From the NCBI GenBank assembly GCA_030522415.1, contig CM060107.1, positions 4,762,847-4,826,846 on the forward strand: 64,000 bases of DNA. Reading direction: 5' to 3'. This document shows, in pieces, positions 1-10,692 of this stretch. Below the pieces are notes generated by a model. It searched no databases and was not told the DNA's origin. It saw nothing but the letters and a program-made list of their open reading frames with translations. The stretch comes from Channallabes apus. Lineage: Eukaryota; Chordata; Actinopteri; Siluriformes; Clariidae. Every line of letters starts with the position of its first letter. Within the stretch, counting starts at the first letter, position 1. Position numbers and translations under genes: made by a program.

Positions 1-340
1 CCAATGAACCTGCACTTCACCTTTGAAAAGAATCGCGACGGAGCAGTGTTTATGTTTAGAGCAGAGCGTGTGTGTACTGTATGTGTGTATGTGAAGCCGA
101 GAGGAGGAGGAGGAGGGTGTGTGTGAAGGGGCACGGTGTCAAATTACGCATGCACACACATAACGACAGGCTGATACATAGGGAGAAAATGGATCATTAA
201 CCTCTCTAATGAGACTTTCTTTTGCTTTACACGCGCACACACGTGTGTTATAATAAACAAGAAGCGGGTGCGTGATACATGATAATTTGTACTAGTAAAC
301 CAAGAACCGTTGCTTGTTTTTTGGAGAACACCCGCAAACC
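1..340. repeat. Dispersed repeat, copy 1 (pairs with 25150-25480)
   Basis: This stretch and 25150-25480 share several blocks in the same order and orientation: an AACCTGCA start, a CGACGGAGCAGTGTTT block near 40, a GT-rich run, a GAAAATG(G/A)ATC block, and AACCTCTCTAATGA followed by CTTTTGCTTTACAC near 200-230. The match fades after about 290. I do not recognise the family and see no coding sequence. The open frame at 144-557 on the minus strand runs through it by chance. Confidence 0.6.
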
Positions 341-1330
341 GCGTTACTCGCAATCCAAGGTTCCACTGTACCTTTTCCACCGTCTCCTGGCTCTGAGTGT
401 TCTGATTCCTTGTTAATCTAATGCACTGGTCAGATCCAGAACATTTTATTTTATTTACAACACAGTTTACTATTACCAAGAATTTGTAAATTGAGCCCAT
501 GCATAAAAATAAATACATAAATGGAATAAATTTAAATGTGCAAAATACAATATACAATTATCATTGTGTAATAAATTTACACAACAGCAAAATCTGGCAA
601 ATCAAGACACTAAATAATACTGATAAAAAATTTCACACAATCTGACAAAGATGTTACGTGTCACACTGCGCAAAACATTGATTTATACAGGAGTTACACA
701 AAGGCCACAGCATTGTGTCAATCTTCCAGTGAAAAGAATCAGCCAAAAAGGAGATGAAAATTTCTAAAGGAAAAATGGGTTGCTTGCTGTATGTAAGGGA
801 ACAGCTCAGTGCCTGGAAAAGTTCTTTCTCACTGGCCACATCAGTCTTCTCTTGTAATGGATGTCCAACAAATTTGTCCAAAGTCTGCAGCTCTTGGAGT
901 TGCTTGGAGTTGCTTCGTGTCTAATGGAACAAAGCTACTCCATCCCCAACTGTCTGAAGGTTGAGATGTGGGCTTGAGCTTGCTCATGATCTAGTGCTTA
1001 CTTGACCGATGATACTCTCTTGTTCTCCTCAAAGGTTTCTGAGGTGGCATGCTTCTGAAAAGAACCCAGTTAAAGTAAAGTATTATCAATAGCATGCAAT
1101 AATAGACAAATATATAAATGAAATCACCAAACTGTCATACAGTATAACTGGTAATATTTTCATATAACCTGTAGTGACGGTGAAACAAAAAGGGGTATAC
1201 AATCATAGTTGATTGCCAAACAGCTGACAACAATCTTTAACAGATTCAGAAACAATGTGAAGTATGTCAGTTGTTGGGGTTGTATAGCGCACTTATGGAA
1301 TTAATACGATGAGATGACAGAGTAGAGGTT
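341..1330. other. Non-coding stretch, nothing recognised
   Basis: AT-rich sequence without a plausible exon, RNA gene or terminal repeat. The short minus-strand frame at 654-881 has no recognisable motif. Confidence 0.5.
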
Positions 1331-1463
1331 TAATTCCCCTGTCTCACCTACAGTACGCGGTTTCGCGTGGTGTATGTAAGTGCAAAAAAATTAAACATGT
1401 TTACAATGTGCACCTTGCAGATCTTTGCAGAACATCAGGCGGTCACTCGAGGCGGCTCACGAT
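1331..1463. mobile_element. MITE fragment, CCCCTATCTCACC-end family
   Basis: The stretch opens with TTCCCCTGTCTCACCTACAG, a variant of the end found at 1469 and 61280, and contains the internal AAAAAAATTAAACATGTTTA block also present near 61405. It ends in a GGCTCACGATGCCTAA block that corresponds to one at 61609. It looks like a diverged, internally deleted copy abutting the next copy. No coding capacity. Confidence 0.5.
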
Positions 1464-1601
1464 GCCTAATACCCCTATCTCACCTGTGCGGCCTGACTCA
1501 CGGTGAGGTGCGATGTTAGGCACCGTGAGCTGCCGCGATTGCCCGCCGACGTTCCGCTAATGTTCCGCGAAGTTGAACGTTTATATATATATATATATAT
1601 A

Positions 1602-3206
1602 TAGTGGTGTGAAAAACTATTTGCCCCCTTCCTGATATCTTATTCTTTTGCATGTTTGTCACACTTAAATGTTTCTGCTCATCAAAAACCGTTAACTATT
1701 AGTCAAAGATAACATAATTGAACACAAAATGCAGTTTTTAAATGAAGGTTTATGTTATTAAGGGAGAAAAAAAACTCCAAATCTACATGGCCCTGTGTGA
1801 AAAAGTGATTGCCCCCCTTGTTAAAAAATCACTTAACTGTGGTTTATCACACCTGAGTTCAATTTCTGTAGTCACCCCCAGGCCTGATTACTGCCACACC
1901 TGTTTCAATCAAGAAATCACTTAAATAGGAGCTACCTGACACAGAGAAGTAGACCAAAAGCACCTCAAAAGCTAGACATCATGCCAAGATCCAAAGAAAT
2001 TCAGGAACAAATGAGAACAAAAGTAATTGAGATCTATCAGTCTGGTAAAGGTTATAAAGCCATTTCTAAAGCTTTTGGACTCCAGCGAACCACAGTGAGA
2101 GCCATTATCCACAAACGGCAAAAACATGGAACAGTGGTGAACCTTCCCAGGAGTGGCCGGCCGACCAAAATTACCCCAAGAGCGCAGAGACAACTCATCC
2201 GAGAGGCCACAAAAGACCCCAGGACAACATCTAAAGAACTGCAGGCCTCACTTGCCTCAATTAAGGTCAGTGTTCACGACTCCACCATAAGAAAGAGACT
2301 GGGCAAAAACGGCCTGCATGGCAGATTTCCAAGGCGCAAACCACTTTTAAGCAAAAAGAACATTAAGGCTCGTCTCAATTTTGCTAAAAAACATCTCAAT
2401 GATTGCCAAGACTTTTGGGAAAATACCTTGTGGACCGACGAGACAAAAGTTGAACTTTTTGGAAGGTGCGTGTCCCGTTACATCTGGCGTAAAAGTAACA
2501 CAGCCTTTCAGAAAAAGAACATCATACCAACAGTAAAATATGGTGGTGGTAGTGTGATGGTCTGGGGTTGTTTTGCTGCTTCAGGACCTGGAAGGCTTGC
2601 TGTGATAGATGGAACCATGAATTCTACTGTCTACCAAAAAATCCTGAAGGAGAATGTCCGGCCATCTGTTCGTCAACTCAAGCTGAAGCAATCTTGGGTG
2701 CTGCAGCAGGACAATGACCCAAAACACACCAGCAAATCCACCTCTGAATGGCTGAAGAAAAACAAAATGAAGACTTTGGAGTGGCCTAGTCAAAGTCCTG
2801 ACCTGAATCCTATTGAGATGTTGTGGCATGACCTTAAAAAGGCGGTTCATGCTAGAAAACCCTCAAATAAAGCTGAATTACAACAATTCTGCAAAGATGA
2901 GTGGGCCAAAATTCCTCCAGAGCGCTGTAAAAGACTCGTTGCAAGTTATCGCAAATGCTTGATTGCAGTTATTGTTGCTAAGGGTGGCCCAACCAGTTAT
3001 TAGGTTCAGGGGGCAATTACTTTTTCACACAGGTCCATGTAGGTTTGGATTTTTTTTTCTCCCTAAATAATAAAACCCCTCATTTAAAAACTGCATTTTG
3101 TGTTTACTTGTGTTATCTTTGACTAATAGTTAAATGTGTTTGATGATCAGAAACATTTTGTGTGACAAACATGCAAAAGAATAAGAAATCAGGAGGGGGG
3201 CAAATA
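1602..3206 (+). mobile_element. Tc1/mariner element, family A, copy 1
   Basis: The left end (AGTGGTGTGAAAAACTATTT) and the ~200 bp behind it match the ends of the copy at 12463-14080. The right end matches the other copy up to GGGGGCAAATA near 3206. The last ~17 bp, which should read GTTTTTCACACCACTG, are replaced by an AT tract. The element is therefore near full length but lacks the outermost transposase-cut end on one side, so this copy is probably immobile even though its gene is open. Confidence 0.9.
1981..3003 (+). CDS. Tc1-like transposase, intact 340-residue frame
   Basis: Cut-and-paste transposase of the Tc1 family, expected to bind its element's terminal repeats and insert at TA. 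The frame opens MPRSKEIQEQ and runs 340 residues, normal for Tc1. Residues ~1-110 are the paired-type helix-turn-helix DNA-binding part, with an AT-hook-like SGRPTK at 58-63. The DD34E catalytic triad is visible: D153 in WTDE, D244 in QQDNDPKH and E279 in NPIE, with a glycine-rich YGGGSVMVWG segment between. There is no stop or frameshift. Its closest relative here is the minus-strand copy at 12672-13694, differing at roughly a dozen residues. Transcription is not shown by the sequence, and the damaged right terminal repeat argues against self-mobilisation. The family is certain; whether it is active is not. Confidence 0.95.
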   Translation: MPRSKEIQEQMRTKVIEIYQSGKGYKAISKAFGLQRTTVRAIIHKRQKHGTVVNLPRSGRPTKITPRAQRQLIREATKDPRTTSKELQASLASIKVSVHDSTIRKRLGKNGLHGRFPRRKPLLSKKNIKARLNFAKKHLNDCQDFWENTLWTDETKVELFGRCVSRYIWRKSNTAFQKKNIIPTVKYGGGSVMVWGCFAASGPGRLAVIDGTMNSTVYQKILKENVRPSVRQLKLKQSWVLQQDNDPKHTSKSTSEWLKKNKMKTLEWPSQSPDLNPIEMLWHDLKKAVHARKPSNKAELQQFCKDEWAKIPPERCKRLVASYRKCLIAVIVAKGGPTSY

Positions 3207-3288
3207 TAATATTATATATAATATATAAATATTATATTTATATATATTATATATATATATTATAATATTATATATAATATATATATAT
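3207..3288. repeat. AT-rich (TATA)n tract replacing the Tc1 right terminus
   Basis: Imperfect TA/TATAA repeats lie exactly where the final ~17 bp of the Tc1 terminal repeat should be. A matching (TA)n run sits at the left junction (1582-1601). Confidence 0.7.
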
Positions 3289-3436
3289 GAAGCTTCCGCG
3301 AGGGCAGCCAAAAAAAATTTAACGTTTAATTTTTCACACGGAAAGATGGAAACGTAATCACAGTGCAAAAACTCGGGGTGAATCATGATGAACCCTATTT
3401 ACGGCCACTGTGCGCAGGTGAGATAGGGGTATTAAC

Positions 3437-4370
3437 ACTGCCCCTTTTCTCATTTAACTAAATCAAATTTCATAAAAATAAAATGTGTTAAAAGAAAAGC
3501 CCATAAAGTTATGGATAATGGCTAATGATCAATGAAACAAATATTTTAAACAAAAAGCAGCGAGCAGCTGGACATCGGGACGTAGAGCGTAAGTACGACG
3601 CGTTGGTCTGCCAAGCGCAGGTCTGACCAGGTCAAGAAGCTTCATAATGTGTTGCCTTGGAAGGCAAAACCTTTTTTTTTTCTTTAAATAGCGACCTCAG
3701 GGAAAATATGAAAAGGGCTGAAGTTTTGTCTAAAGGAAAAATTGGCAGTGATACAACACGCTGTATCGCTGCCAAATAGTTTGCCACCTGTTTAATATTA
3801 AAAGTGATTGCCAATTTTAATGCATTAGTCACATTATGAAATAGGCTAATTAAAAGTCACTCTATTAGTTCTGATATCAAATAAAATAACATTCCTAAAC
3901 AGGTTTACAGTATATTCCATCATTACTATGACTTTGATAACGTGCCATAATGTGCTTCCATACACCGCTGATTTATAAAGACTGCTGCTCAGTGGCGGCG
4001 ACTAGTGTCTCAAGCTGAAACTACGCTAAGAGCGAGTTAAGGTTTGTCCAGACCAACCTTACGAACGTGTGACTTAGCTAAGAGATACTTAGCGTAAGAA
4101 CGTTTCGGGAAATGCGCCATAACGTTAAGAGAGAGGTTAAGGTACAACTTAAGGACTACTTAGCTACTACTGAGTATAATTAACTGATGTCATTAAAGTT
4201 ACATGTTCTGGTAACTAATGTTGATCACTCAACACGACAATAAATCTACTGGGTTTCAAAAACTGATCATGTATTAAAAAAATAAGGTAAAAAATAACTT
4301 AAAATGTCAAACCACACTGGTTTACTTAGAACGCGCCTAATAATAATAATACTGTAACCAGCAGACTGAT
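3437..4370. repeat. Repeat-derived AT-rich stretch related to 61770-61925
   Basis: TTTTCTCATTTAACTAAATC at 3448 recurs almost unchanged near 61790, each time just outside a MITE of the same family. Around 4020-4160 the sequence is rich in CTTAGC/TTAAG words (CTTAGCTAAGAG, TTAAGGAC) like those at 61840-61905. No exon seen; the minus-strand frame at 3632-3832 has no motif. Confidence 0.4.
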
Positions 4371-4410
4371 TGGAGGTGGGGGGCTTTTTAACCTCACTAA
4401 GGTTAGTTAC

Positions 4411-4683
4411 TCACTCATTTATCTTCTATACCGCTTTATCCTGCATTCAGGGTCACAGAGACCTCGAGTCTATCCCAGGCAGGGTACACCCTGGACAATC
4501 CAGGGTGCCAATCCATCACAGGGCACACACACATTCACTACGGACAATTTTGGGAATACCAATTAGCCTAACTTGCATATCTTTGGACTGTGGGAGGAAA
4601 CCGGAGTACCAGGAGGAAACCCACCAAGTACGGGGAGAACATGTGAACTCCATGCACACAGAGACGGGAATAGAGCCTTGCCA
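4411..4683 (-). mobile_element. V-SINE (DANA/Mermaid-type), 5'-truncated
   Basis: Read on the minus strand this matches the three plus-strand copies at 39791, 44415 and 58421: the 3' tail (CTATACCGCTTTATCCTG here), the GTACACCCTGGACA block and the conserved core (CAGTCCAAAGATATGCA on the minus strand). The tRNA-like head is missing beyond 4683. This explains the open frames at 4370-4711 and 4563-4796, which are not genes. Confidence 0.85.
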
Positions 4684-5274
4684 TAGGTCCTACATCCTAG
4701 GTAGCATTTGAATTCCTTTTGTAATTCAAGAACAAACGTAAGGTGTGTTTTGACTACAGGCTCTGTGGTTTTAACTTTCTTTGATGAGTCGTTCATGAAT
4801 GATACATTCTTTTTCTAGTGGGAGTGCATGTGCAAAGCATTGCAAAACCTCCATAGGTTATGTGCAAGAAACAGAAATGAATAGTCACCATTGCATCTTC
4901 TAGTCTGAATCGTTCTTTCTTTTGTCACGTGACTCCCATAGATGTTATGCAGTGCAATAGGTTCAAAGTAATTAACATTTCATTGCTTTACTTTGGGGTC
5001 CATTCTTCGTACGTCGCTAACTCTGTTAGATGGATCTGATTGTTGTGGATTTGTCCTAATCTTGGATTGTTTCGTTCTTCTATGCGCATCTCGCATTTGC
5101 TGTCATAGCAACATATTCCTAAGCTTGAACCTGCTCGGAAGGAGGTTTATTTCATGTAAACAGGATTTAGGCTGCTCTCCTGGCGGGTTATGATTGGATG
5201 AAATGGCGAGGTCACATCTGATTGGTTAAAGAGCATGACTGACGCGGCCTGACTCATGTGGGAAAAGAAAAGTA

Positions 5275-5275
<1 letters not shown>
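4684..5275. other. Non-coding stretch, nothing recognised
   Basis: Unique-looking sequence without a convincing exon. The frame at 4993-5193 has no recognisable domain. Confidence 0.4.

Positions 5276-5332
<57 letters not shown>
5274..5332. repeat. Microsatellite (TCTA)n(TA)n
   Basis: Seven or more TCTA units run into about eleven TA units, ending in CACACA. Confidence 0.95.
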
Positions 5333-5339
<7 letters not shown>

Positions 5340-5344
5340 TGTAT

Positions 5345-5778
5345 AGTGGGGCGCTAAAATGACCCCCTCAAATATATTACTATTATAATAAACCCTAGGC
5401 ACGGGACAGCCATCAAGACCATTAATACAAATTCTTGTATAATGTAATGTTTATTTTGTAACACTTTTATTTTTCAGGGGTTTGTCATATGCAAATATGC
5501 AAATAAATATTTATATATATAATAAATATTTTTTAATGAAAAATTGGATGAAACTAATTGTATTATAAAATAAACAACATAAAAGTATACATGTTGTATT
5601 TGAAAAAATATATATTTCTGATTTCATATACAACATTTATTTTCATATTGATTATTTTACTGTCTCATGTAATTTGTAAACCATTAACCCAAAATGTTAT
5701 GTTCTAATATAATATTTAATAGCGATTATGAAGGGGGGAGGGGCAATCCATGGCAGGGGGGCATTTCAGCGCATAACA
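5345..5778. mobile_element. Candidate MITE of unknown family
   Basis: GGCGCTAAAATGACCCCC near 5349 is nearly the reverse complement of GGGGGGCATTTCAGCGCA near 5756. The AT-rich interior has no coding capacity. Inverted ends ~420 bp apart fit a non-autonomous DNA element, but no target duplication was found. Confidence 0.35.
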
Positions 5779-5830
5779 CGTGTTACAAAACTTGAGCCGC
5801 TCTTTTGCCATTTCGTCAACAAATCGAAGG

Positions 5831-5862
5831 GGTTGTGATCAGTGTTTCTACTGATCACAACC
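5831..5862. repeat. Perfect 13-bp-stem hairpin
   Basis: GGTTGTGATCAGT, a 6-nt spacer GTTTCT, then the exact reverse complement ACTGATCACAACC. Confidence 0.9.
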
Positions 5863-6985
5863 TAATTTAATCTAATTTAACCTAATCACATACTAATTTT
5901 ATCATATTTTATATTATTATACCAATTTTCTAACCTTACTCAAGTAGAAAACTGTAGAAAACTCTACAACTGTTTAACCAAGGGATGACCCGTACACACA
6001 AGGAACAAGAAATAAGGAACTTTAAAGATCGCAGTGGAAGAAAGTCAAAGTGCAGAAAGTACTTTGCCAAAATAAGATTAACAGAGACGCTTAGGAAAAG
6101 TTATAAAAATAACTTTCAGCTCAGTTTTTTTCTGGACACAGAGCACGGATGGCCAGACTTCCCTTTGTTAAAGTTAAAAAGGAAAGGGATCAATAATCAA
6201 ATACATATTATACTCTATATTATACTACATAACCAAAATTCAATGTTTTAATATTAATTAATTAATTAATTAATTAATAGAACTAGAACTACTAATCCAT
6301 AATGTACATTATATGCATATTATCAAGAATCAATGTTTAAAATCATGTAGGTTAATAATCAAATTATGATTTAAGAATAGGATTATTTTATGAATCCAAA
6401 TTTAATGATCAGTCTTTTAAATAAGGAAAATTAATTATAATAATTATGCAATAATGAGAATATTTAAAATGGTATAATATAATGCAATCACGCTTTGACA
6501 AAATTAATCATATTGACCCTAACCATAATTAAGGTCAATAATTAATCATTATAATCTTGAGATCATAAAATAATAAAAAAATAATAATTAACAAATAAAT
6601 TATGTTGATAACTTTAAGCCTACTACACTCTAAAAAATGATTCTGTGGCCTTGTAAATCTCACAGTAATAAACAGGTTGTGTTACCTTAATAAAATCTCT
6701 AAAAGTCACATACATGATTGAGTTAGACAAATCAAAATAAATGCCTAAAAAAACTACTGTTCTGTTTGTCTTAAATTTACACTATAATTTAAGTTTATTT
6801 CACAAATAGAAATTAGTATTTGACTAACTGAATTATATTTTTAACAGGCACTTAATATTTTTGATACATTTCAATCAAAATATTTGGTAATGGAGTAATT
6901 ATACTGATTAGTTTCAAGAACTACAATTATCACTCATTCCATCTCAATATTTTTTATATTTAACAACAAAAACTTAAATAATTGA
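5863..6985. other. AT-rich gene-free stretch with (TTAA)n
   Basis: Very AT-rich, with an ATTAATTAATTAA run at 6252-6280. The frame at 5985-6251 looks like chance. Confidence 0.5.
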
Positions 6986-7039
6986 GTAAATTGCCCTGCG
7001 CAAGTGCTCATGGGAAATCTGGTGTAACATCAGAGACCA

Positions 7040-7099
7040 GAAGGCTGTGAGGATGTGAGAATGGACATGAAGCACCTGGAACATTCCTTATAAATCCTG
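7040..7099 (+). promoter_or_regulatory. Candidate 5' splice donor beside a CpG-rich patch
   Basis: ATCCTG|GTGAGTAAAC near 7095-7105 is a strong 5' splice site just upstream of the CpG-rich block at 7190-7620. It could end a non-coding first exon of a plus-strand transcript, but no downstream acceptor or coding exon could be tied to it. Confidence 0.25.
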
Positions 7100-7189
7100 G
7101 TGAGTAAACAGCTAACACAACTTACTGAAATAATGCCTCTGTCTGTCTGTATACACAACTTTATAGTGTGTAAGTTACTGTTCTGAATC

Positions 7190-7620
7190 CTGTCACAGCC
7201 GAGCTACATAGCTAACGATAGCTAGCAACAGCTCAGTCCTGGTGTTCATTGTCATTTTAATTGTTTGTTCCAACCACCGAACTGCTCAGGTAAAGCGGCG
7301 TTAATACAGACACTTAAAATCTGGTGTAAAAGGAGAGATTTAACACCGAGCCGCGTGCATGTCCGGGTTTCTCGGTGTAACCGGCCGCGGTTGTGCCGCA
7401 ATATTTGAATTTCTCCCGCCGAATGCGGTGATTTTGCGCAGCCAACCGTCACTGTGGCGATGATATAAAACTAGCGTGTTTAAATAATTCCCGCGTGTGT
7501 ACCGGGTCCACCTCACACACTGAACCGCGAGTCTGCTCGGGTCACTCCGACACTTTAAGGAGGAAACGCAGAACAAAGCAGATTTAAACAGCAGAAATGA
7601 GGTGCAGTGTCCGGACTCTG
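7190..7620. promoter_or_regulatory. CpG-rich patch (possible promoter)
   Basis: CpG dinucleotides are dense here (GAGCCGCGTGCATG, CCGGCCGCGGTTGTGCCGC, CCCGCCGAATGCGG) compared with the AT-rich flanks. The minus-strand frames 7252-7452 and 7340-7624 have no domain and are probably a consequence of the GC content. Direction of transcription unknown. Confidence 0.35.
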
Positions 7621-7904
7621 GCACTGTTTATAGACACCTGGTAGTGTTTTATCCGCTACTGTACACTGTAAAAAAAAATCGTAAAAAAAACGGTCAAATG
7701 ACTGGCAGCAATGGCTGCCACTCCATATTATTTAAGAGCTCTGAAAAAAATATTTGGTGTTTTACTCATATAATAAATAAACAGCACCGGGTCTTTAACA
7801 ATAAACACACCACAGCGGATAACTCACCTCAGGGTTCACACACATACACCAGTCCGCTTTAATTATTATTAACCTCAGTAAGTGTAAAACTATAAGATAA
7901 ATAA

Positions 7905-8290
7905 ACGCGTTAATGTGATGACAAACACGAGCATCAGCGCGTTCTTCTTCTTCGCCTTTTTCTGTTGTCGTTTTTCTCCTCTCCCTTCTTCTTCGTGGCG
8001 TTTATTGGGGGTTGTTGAATAACGAACTGGTGTACCCCCGCCACCATCTGGTCAGACTGAAAATCTGAATAGAACGATGTAACATACGTGTAGGTCTTCT
8101 CAAAACTGCGGGACAAGAAAGCCGGCAACATTTTAGGCGGAAGAAGAAGAATAAAAGAAGAAAAAACCCTTTTTCGATTTTCGAAATCACTTTTTTTGTG
8201 AATTGCGGGAAAACGGTGCGTCGGATCGCTTCGGGAGCCGAGGTTCCATAAGATCTCCCGATCGAGCCGGGGAGAACCCTGCAAGATGAC
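7905..8290. repeat. Probable interspersed repeat, family not named
   Basis: The TTCTTCTTC / GGCGTTTATTGGGGGTTG / CCGCCACCATCTGG words resemble a common vertebrate interspersed sequence as I recall it. The Lys/Arg-rich 116-residue minus-strand frame at 7934-8284 comes from this and has no recognisable domain. Confidence 0.25.
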
Positions 8291-8340
8291 TATATAGTGA
8301 AAGTGATGTTATGAACAGTTATGTGTCAGATTTAATAATA

Positions 8341-9720
8341 CAGGTCCTTCTAAAAAAATTAGCATATTGTGATAAAGTTCATTATTTTCTGTAATGTACT
8401 GATAAACATTAGACTTTCATATATTTTAGATTCATTACACACAACTGAAGTAGTTCAAGCCTTTTATTGTTTTAATATTGATGATTGTGGCATACAGCTC
8501 ATGAAAACCCAAAATCCCTATCTCAAAAAATTAGCATATGTCATCCGACCAATAAAAGAAAAGTGTTTTTAATACAAAAAAAAGTCAACCTTCAAATAAA
8601 AGTTCAGTTCTGCACTCAATACTTGGTCGGGAATCCTTTTGCAGATTCTTGTGTCTTGTGTCTCTCAACTTTCTCTTCACAATATCCCACAGATTCTCTA
8701 TGGGGTTCAGGTCAGGAGAGTTGGCAGGCCAATTGAGCACAGTAATACCATGGTCAGTAAACCATTTACCAGTGGTTGTGGCACTGTGAGCAGGTGCCAG
8801 GTCGTGCTGAAAAATTAAATCTTCATTTCCATAAAGCTTTTCAGCAGATGGAAGCATGAAGTGCTCCAAAATCTCCTGATAGCTAGCTGCATTGACCCTG
8901 CCCTTGATAAAACACGGTGGACCAACACCAGCAGCTGACATGGCACCCCAGACCATCACTGACTGTGGGTACTTGACACTGGACTTCAGGCATTTTGGCA
9001 TTTCCCTCTCCCCAGTCTTCCTCCAGACTCTGGCACCTTGATTTCGAATGACATGCAAAATTTGCAACCTGTAGCCCATTTCCTGCACACGCCTGTACAC
9101 GGTGGCTCTGGATGTTTCTACTCCAGACTCAGTCCACTGCTTCCGCAGGTCCCCCAAGGTCTGGAATCGGTCCTTCTCCACAATCTTCCTCAGGGCCCGG
9201 TCACCTCTTCTCGTTGTGCAGCGTTTTCTGCCACACTTTTTCCTTCCCACAGACTTCCCACTGAGGTGCCTTGATACAGCACTCTGGGAACAGCCTATTC
9301 GTTCAGAAATGTCTTTCTGTGTCTTACCCTCTTGCTTGAGGGTGTCAATGATGGCCTTCTGGACAGCAGTCAGGTCGGCAGTCTTACCCATGATTGCGGT
9401 TTTGAGTAATGAACCAGGCTGGGAGTTTTTAAAAGCCTCAGGAATCTTTTGCAGGTGTTTAGAGTTAATTAGTTGATTCAGATGATTAGGTTAATAGCTC
9501 GTTTAGAGAACCTTTTCATGATATGCTAATTTTTTGAGATAGGGATTTTGGGTTTTCATGAGCTGTATGCCACAATCATCAATATTAAAACAATAAAAGG
9601 CTTGAACTACTTCAGTTTGTGTGTAATGAATCTAAAATATATGAAAGTCTAATGTTTATCAGTACATTACAGAAAATAATGAACTTTATCACAATATGCT
9701 AATTTTTTGAGAAGGACCTG
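8341..9720 (-). mobile_element. Tc1/mariner element, family B, internally deleted
   Basis: The element is bounded by TA on both sides (8339-8340 and 9721-9722). Its ends, CAGGTCCTTCTAAAAAAATT and the inverted copy at 9701-9720, begin ~200 bp terminal inverted repeats that differ at only a few positions, with a secondary CTCAAAAAATTAGCATAT near the inner edge. The 1380 bp length is short for an element with such long ends, in line with deletions in its gene. The near-identity of the arms suggests a fairly recent insertion. Confidence 0.93.
8585..9391 (-). pseudogene. Tc1-like transposase, catalytically incomplete
   Basis: The 268-residue open frame starts MGKTADLTAVQKAIIDTLKQ, a Tc1 helix-turn-helix start, and keeps a second DNA-binding helix region to ~residue 110. 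At ~110-113 it jumps from GYRLQ to the strand normally found ~45-50 residues later (GARVWRK), so the segment with the first catalytic Asp (usually in a DES motif) is gone. The second Asp (FQHDLAPAHS) and the Glu (NPIENLW) remain. The last ~20 residues are also abnormal: after DTRHKNLQ the frame runs into what is normally 3' non-coding sequence, so the usual C-terminus is deleted. The frame is open, yet the protein should not cut DNA. It might still bind the element ends; that is inference. Confidence 0.85.
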
Positions 9721-9722
9721 TA

Positions 9723-10690
9723 TGTGTTATTTCACAATCTGCAAATGTTGTCCTACAATGTACATATTCAATGCTATGAAAACAAATATAATTAAGGTAA
9801 CAATGTAGTCTTTTATGTGCAAAAAAAAAAAAAAAAACCTGTAGGACCAAAAAATAAAATAAAATAAAAAAATCAATCCGTGGTGACGGTTTTGCAATTT
9901 GTCCCCCGCACTCACAAATACTTAAACTGTTCCCTCAGTTTAACAAATCGTCAAATCGTGGCCACGGATTAACAAACTGTATGCACAAATTTCCAGTCCG
10001 TACGCTCAGATACCGTACTGTTTGCATATTTATTCTTAACATGAAGACTTATTTTGGTGATTTTATTATAAGCTTTTTACCCAGAGTTAGATGCATGCTG
10101 CACTGTTAATGTTATTATTAAATAACGCCTATTATTACATTGCATTTAGTTTGAGAGCAAAGTAATGACAACATAAACTGTACATTATTTGTTTTGTATT
10201 GCTTTTTACCTTCTCCTCAAACTCACACTGCATGATTTTCAAAGTCATCGGATCACCATTGTTTTCACACTGTACTATCTGTGGTAGCATTTAGTTGCTG
10301 CTGTGTTCACACTGCACAATGAATTGGCGACAGGAGATTACACACTGCATGAGTTTACAATAGACTTTACAAAAAACAATTACAGACAACAACAATTAGT
10401 GCCACAAGGTTATTTGCAACACTATATGTTCTACAAAATAGAGGACTACACACCTTACAGCGCAATATAATGTGGCTTTAGAAGAGGAAAGGTAGGATTA
10501 AGAAGTGGGCAAGTGATGAATTAGTATTATAGGTCCCAAGCAGATACAGTAACAATAATGGGTGCCCTACCTTATGCAGTCTCCATTGATGGCTAATAAA
10601 CATTGATACAAGTAGGTTATGGTTAAAGTGGTGAACTTATAAAGTCTTAAATGTTTTGTTTTCCCTTCTCAACGCATTATGCATTTACTC
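9723..10690. other. Gene-free stretch with a TTCACACTGCA-type repeat
   Basis: AT-rich, with A-runs near 9820-9870. At 10220-10355 the words CACACTGCATGA, TTCACACTGTAC and TTCACACTGCACAA recur, suggesting a decayed interspersed element. No exon supported. Confidence 0.35.
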
Positions 10691-10692
10691 AC

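Larger units (their letters stand above)
1464..3436. mobile_element. MITE split by a Tc1 insertion
   Basis: The left part (1464-1601) begins TAATACCCCTATCTCACC. The right part (about 3289-3436) ends GGTGAGATAGGGGTATTA, its inverted complement. Together they match the intact copy at 61280-61531 (shared blocks CGATTGCCCGCCGAC, TTTAATTTTTCA, AATCATGATGAACC). The Tc1 element at 1602 sits between them, so the Tc1 arrived after this MITE. Superfamily not settled; no clean target duplication could be read. Confidence 0.65.

Noticed and set aside
144..557. 137-residue minus-strand protein
   Set aside because: Lies partly in a dispersed repeat, with no domain, splice signals or composition bias.
2581..2850. 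89-residue frame antisense to the Tc1 transposase (and its twin at 12825-13094)
   Set aside because: Conserved only because the transposase on the other strand is conserved.
4370..4796. 113- and 77-residue proteins with MDCGRKPE-like sequence (also at 39492-40110, 44359-44728 and 58410-58726)
   Set aside because: All are translations of V-SINE copies, in both orientations.
7934..8284. Lys/Arg-rich 116-residue nuclear protein
   Set aside because: Low-complexity GAA-type repeat on the minus strand; probably an interspersed repeat.
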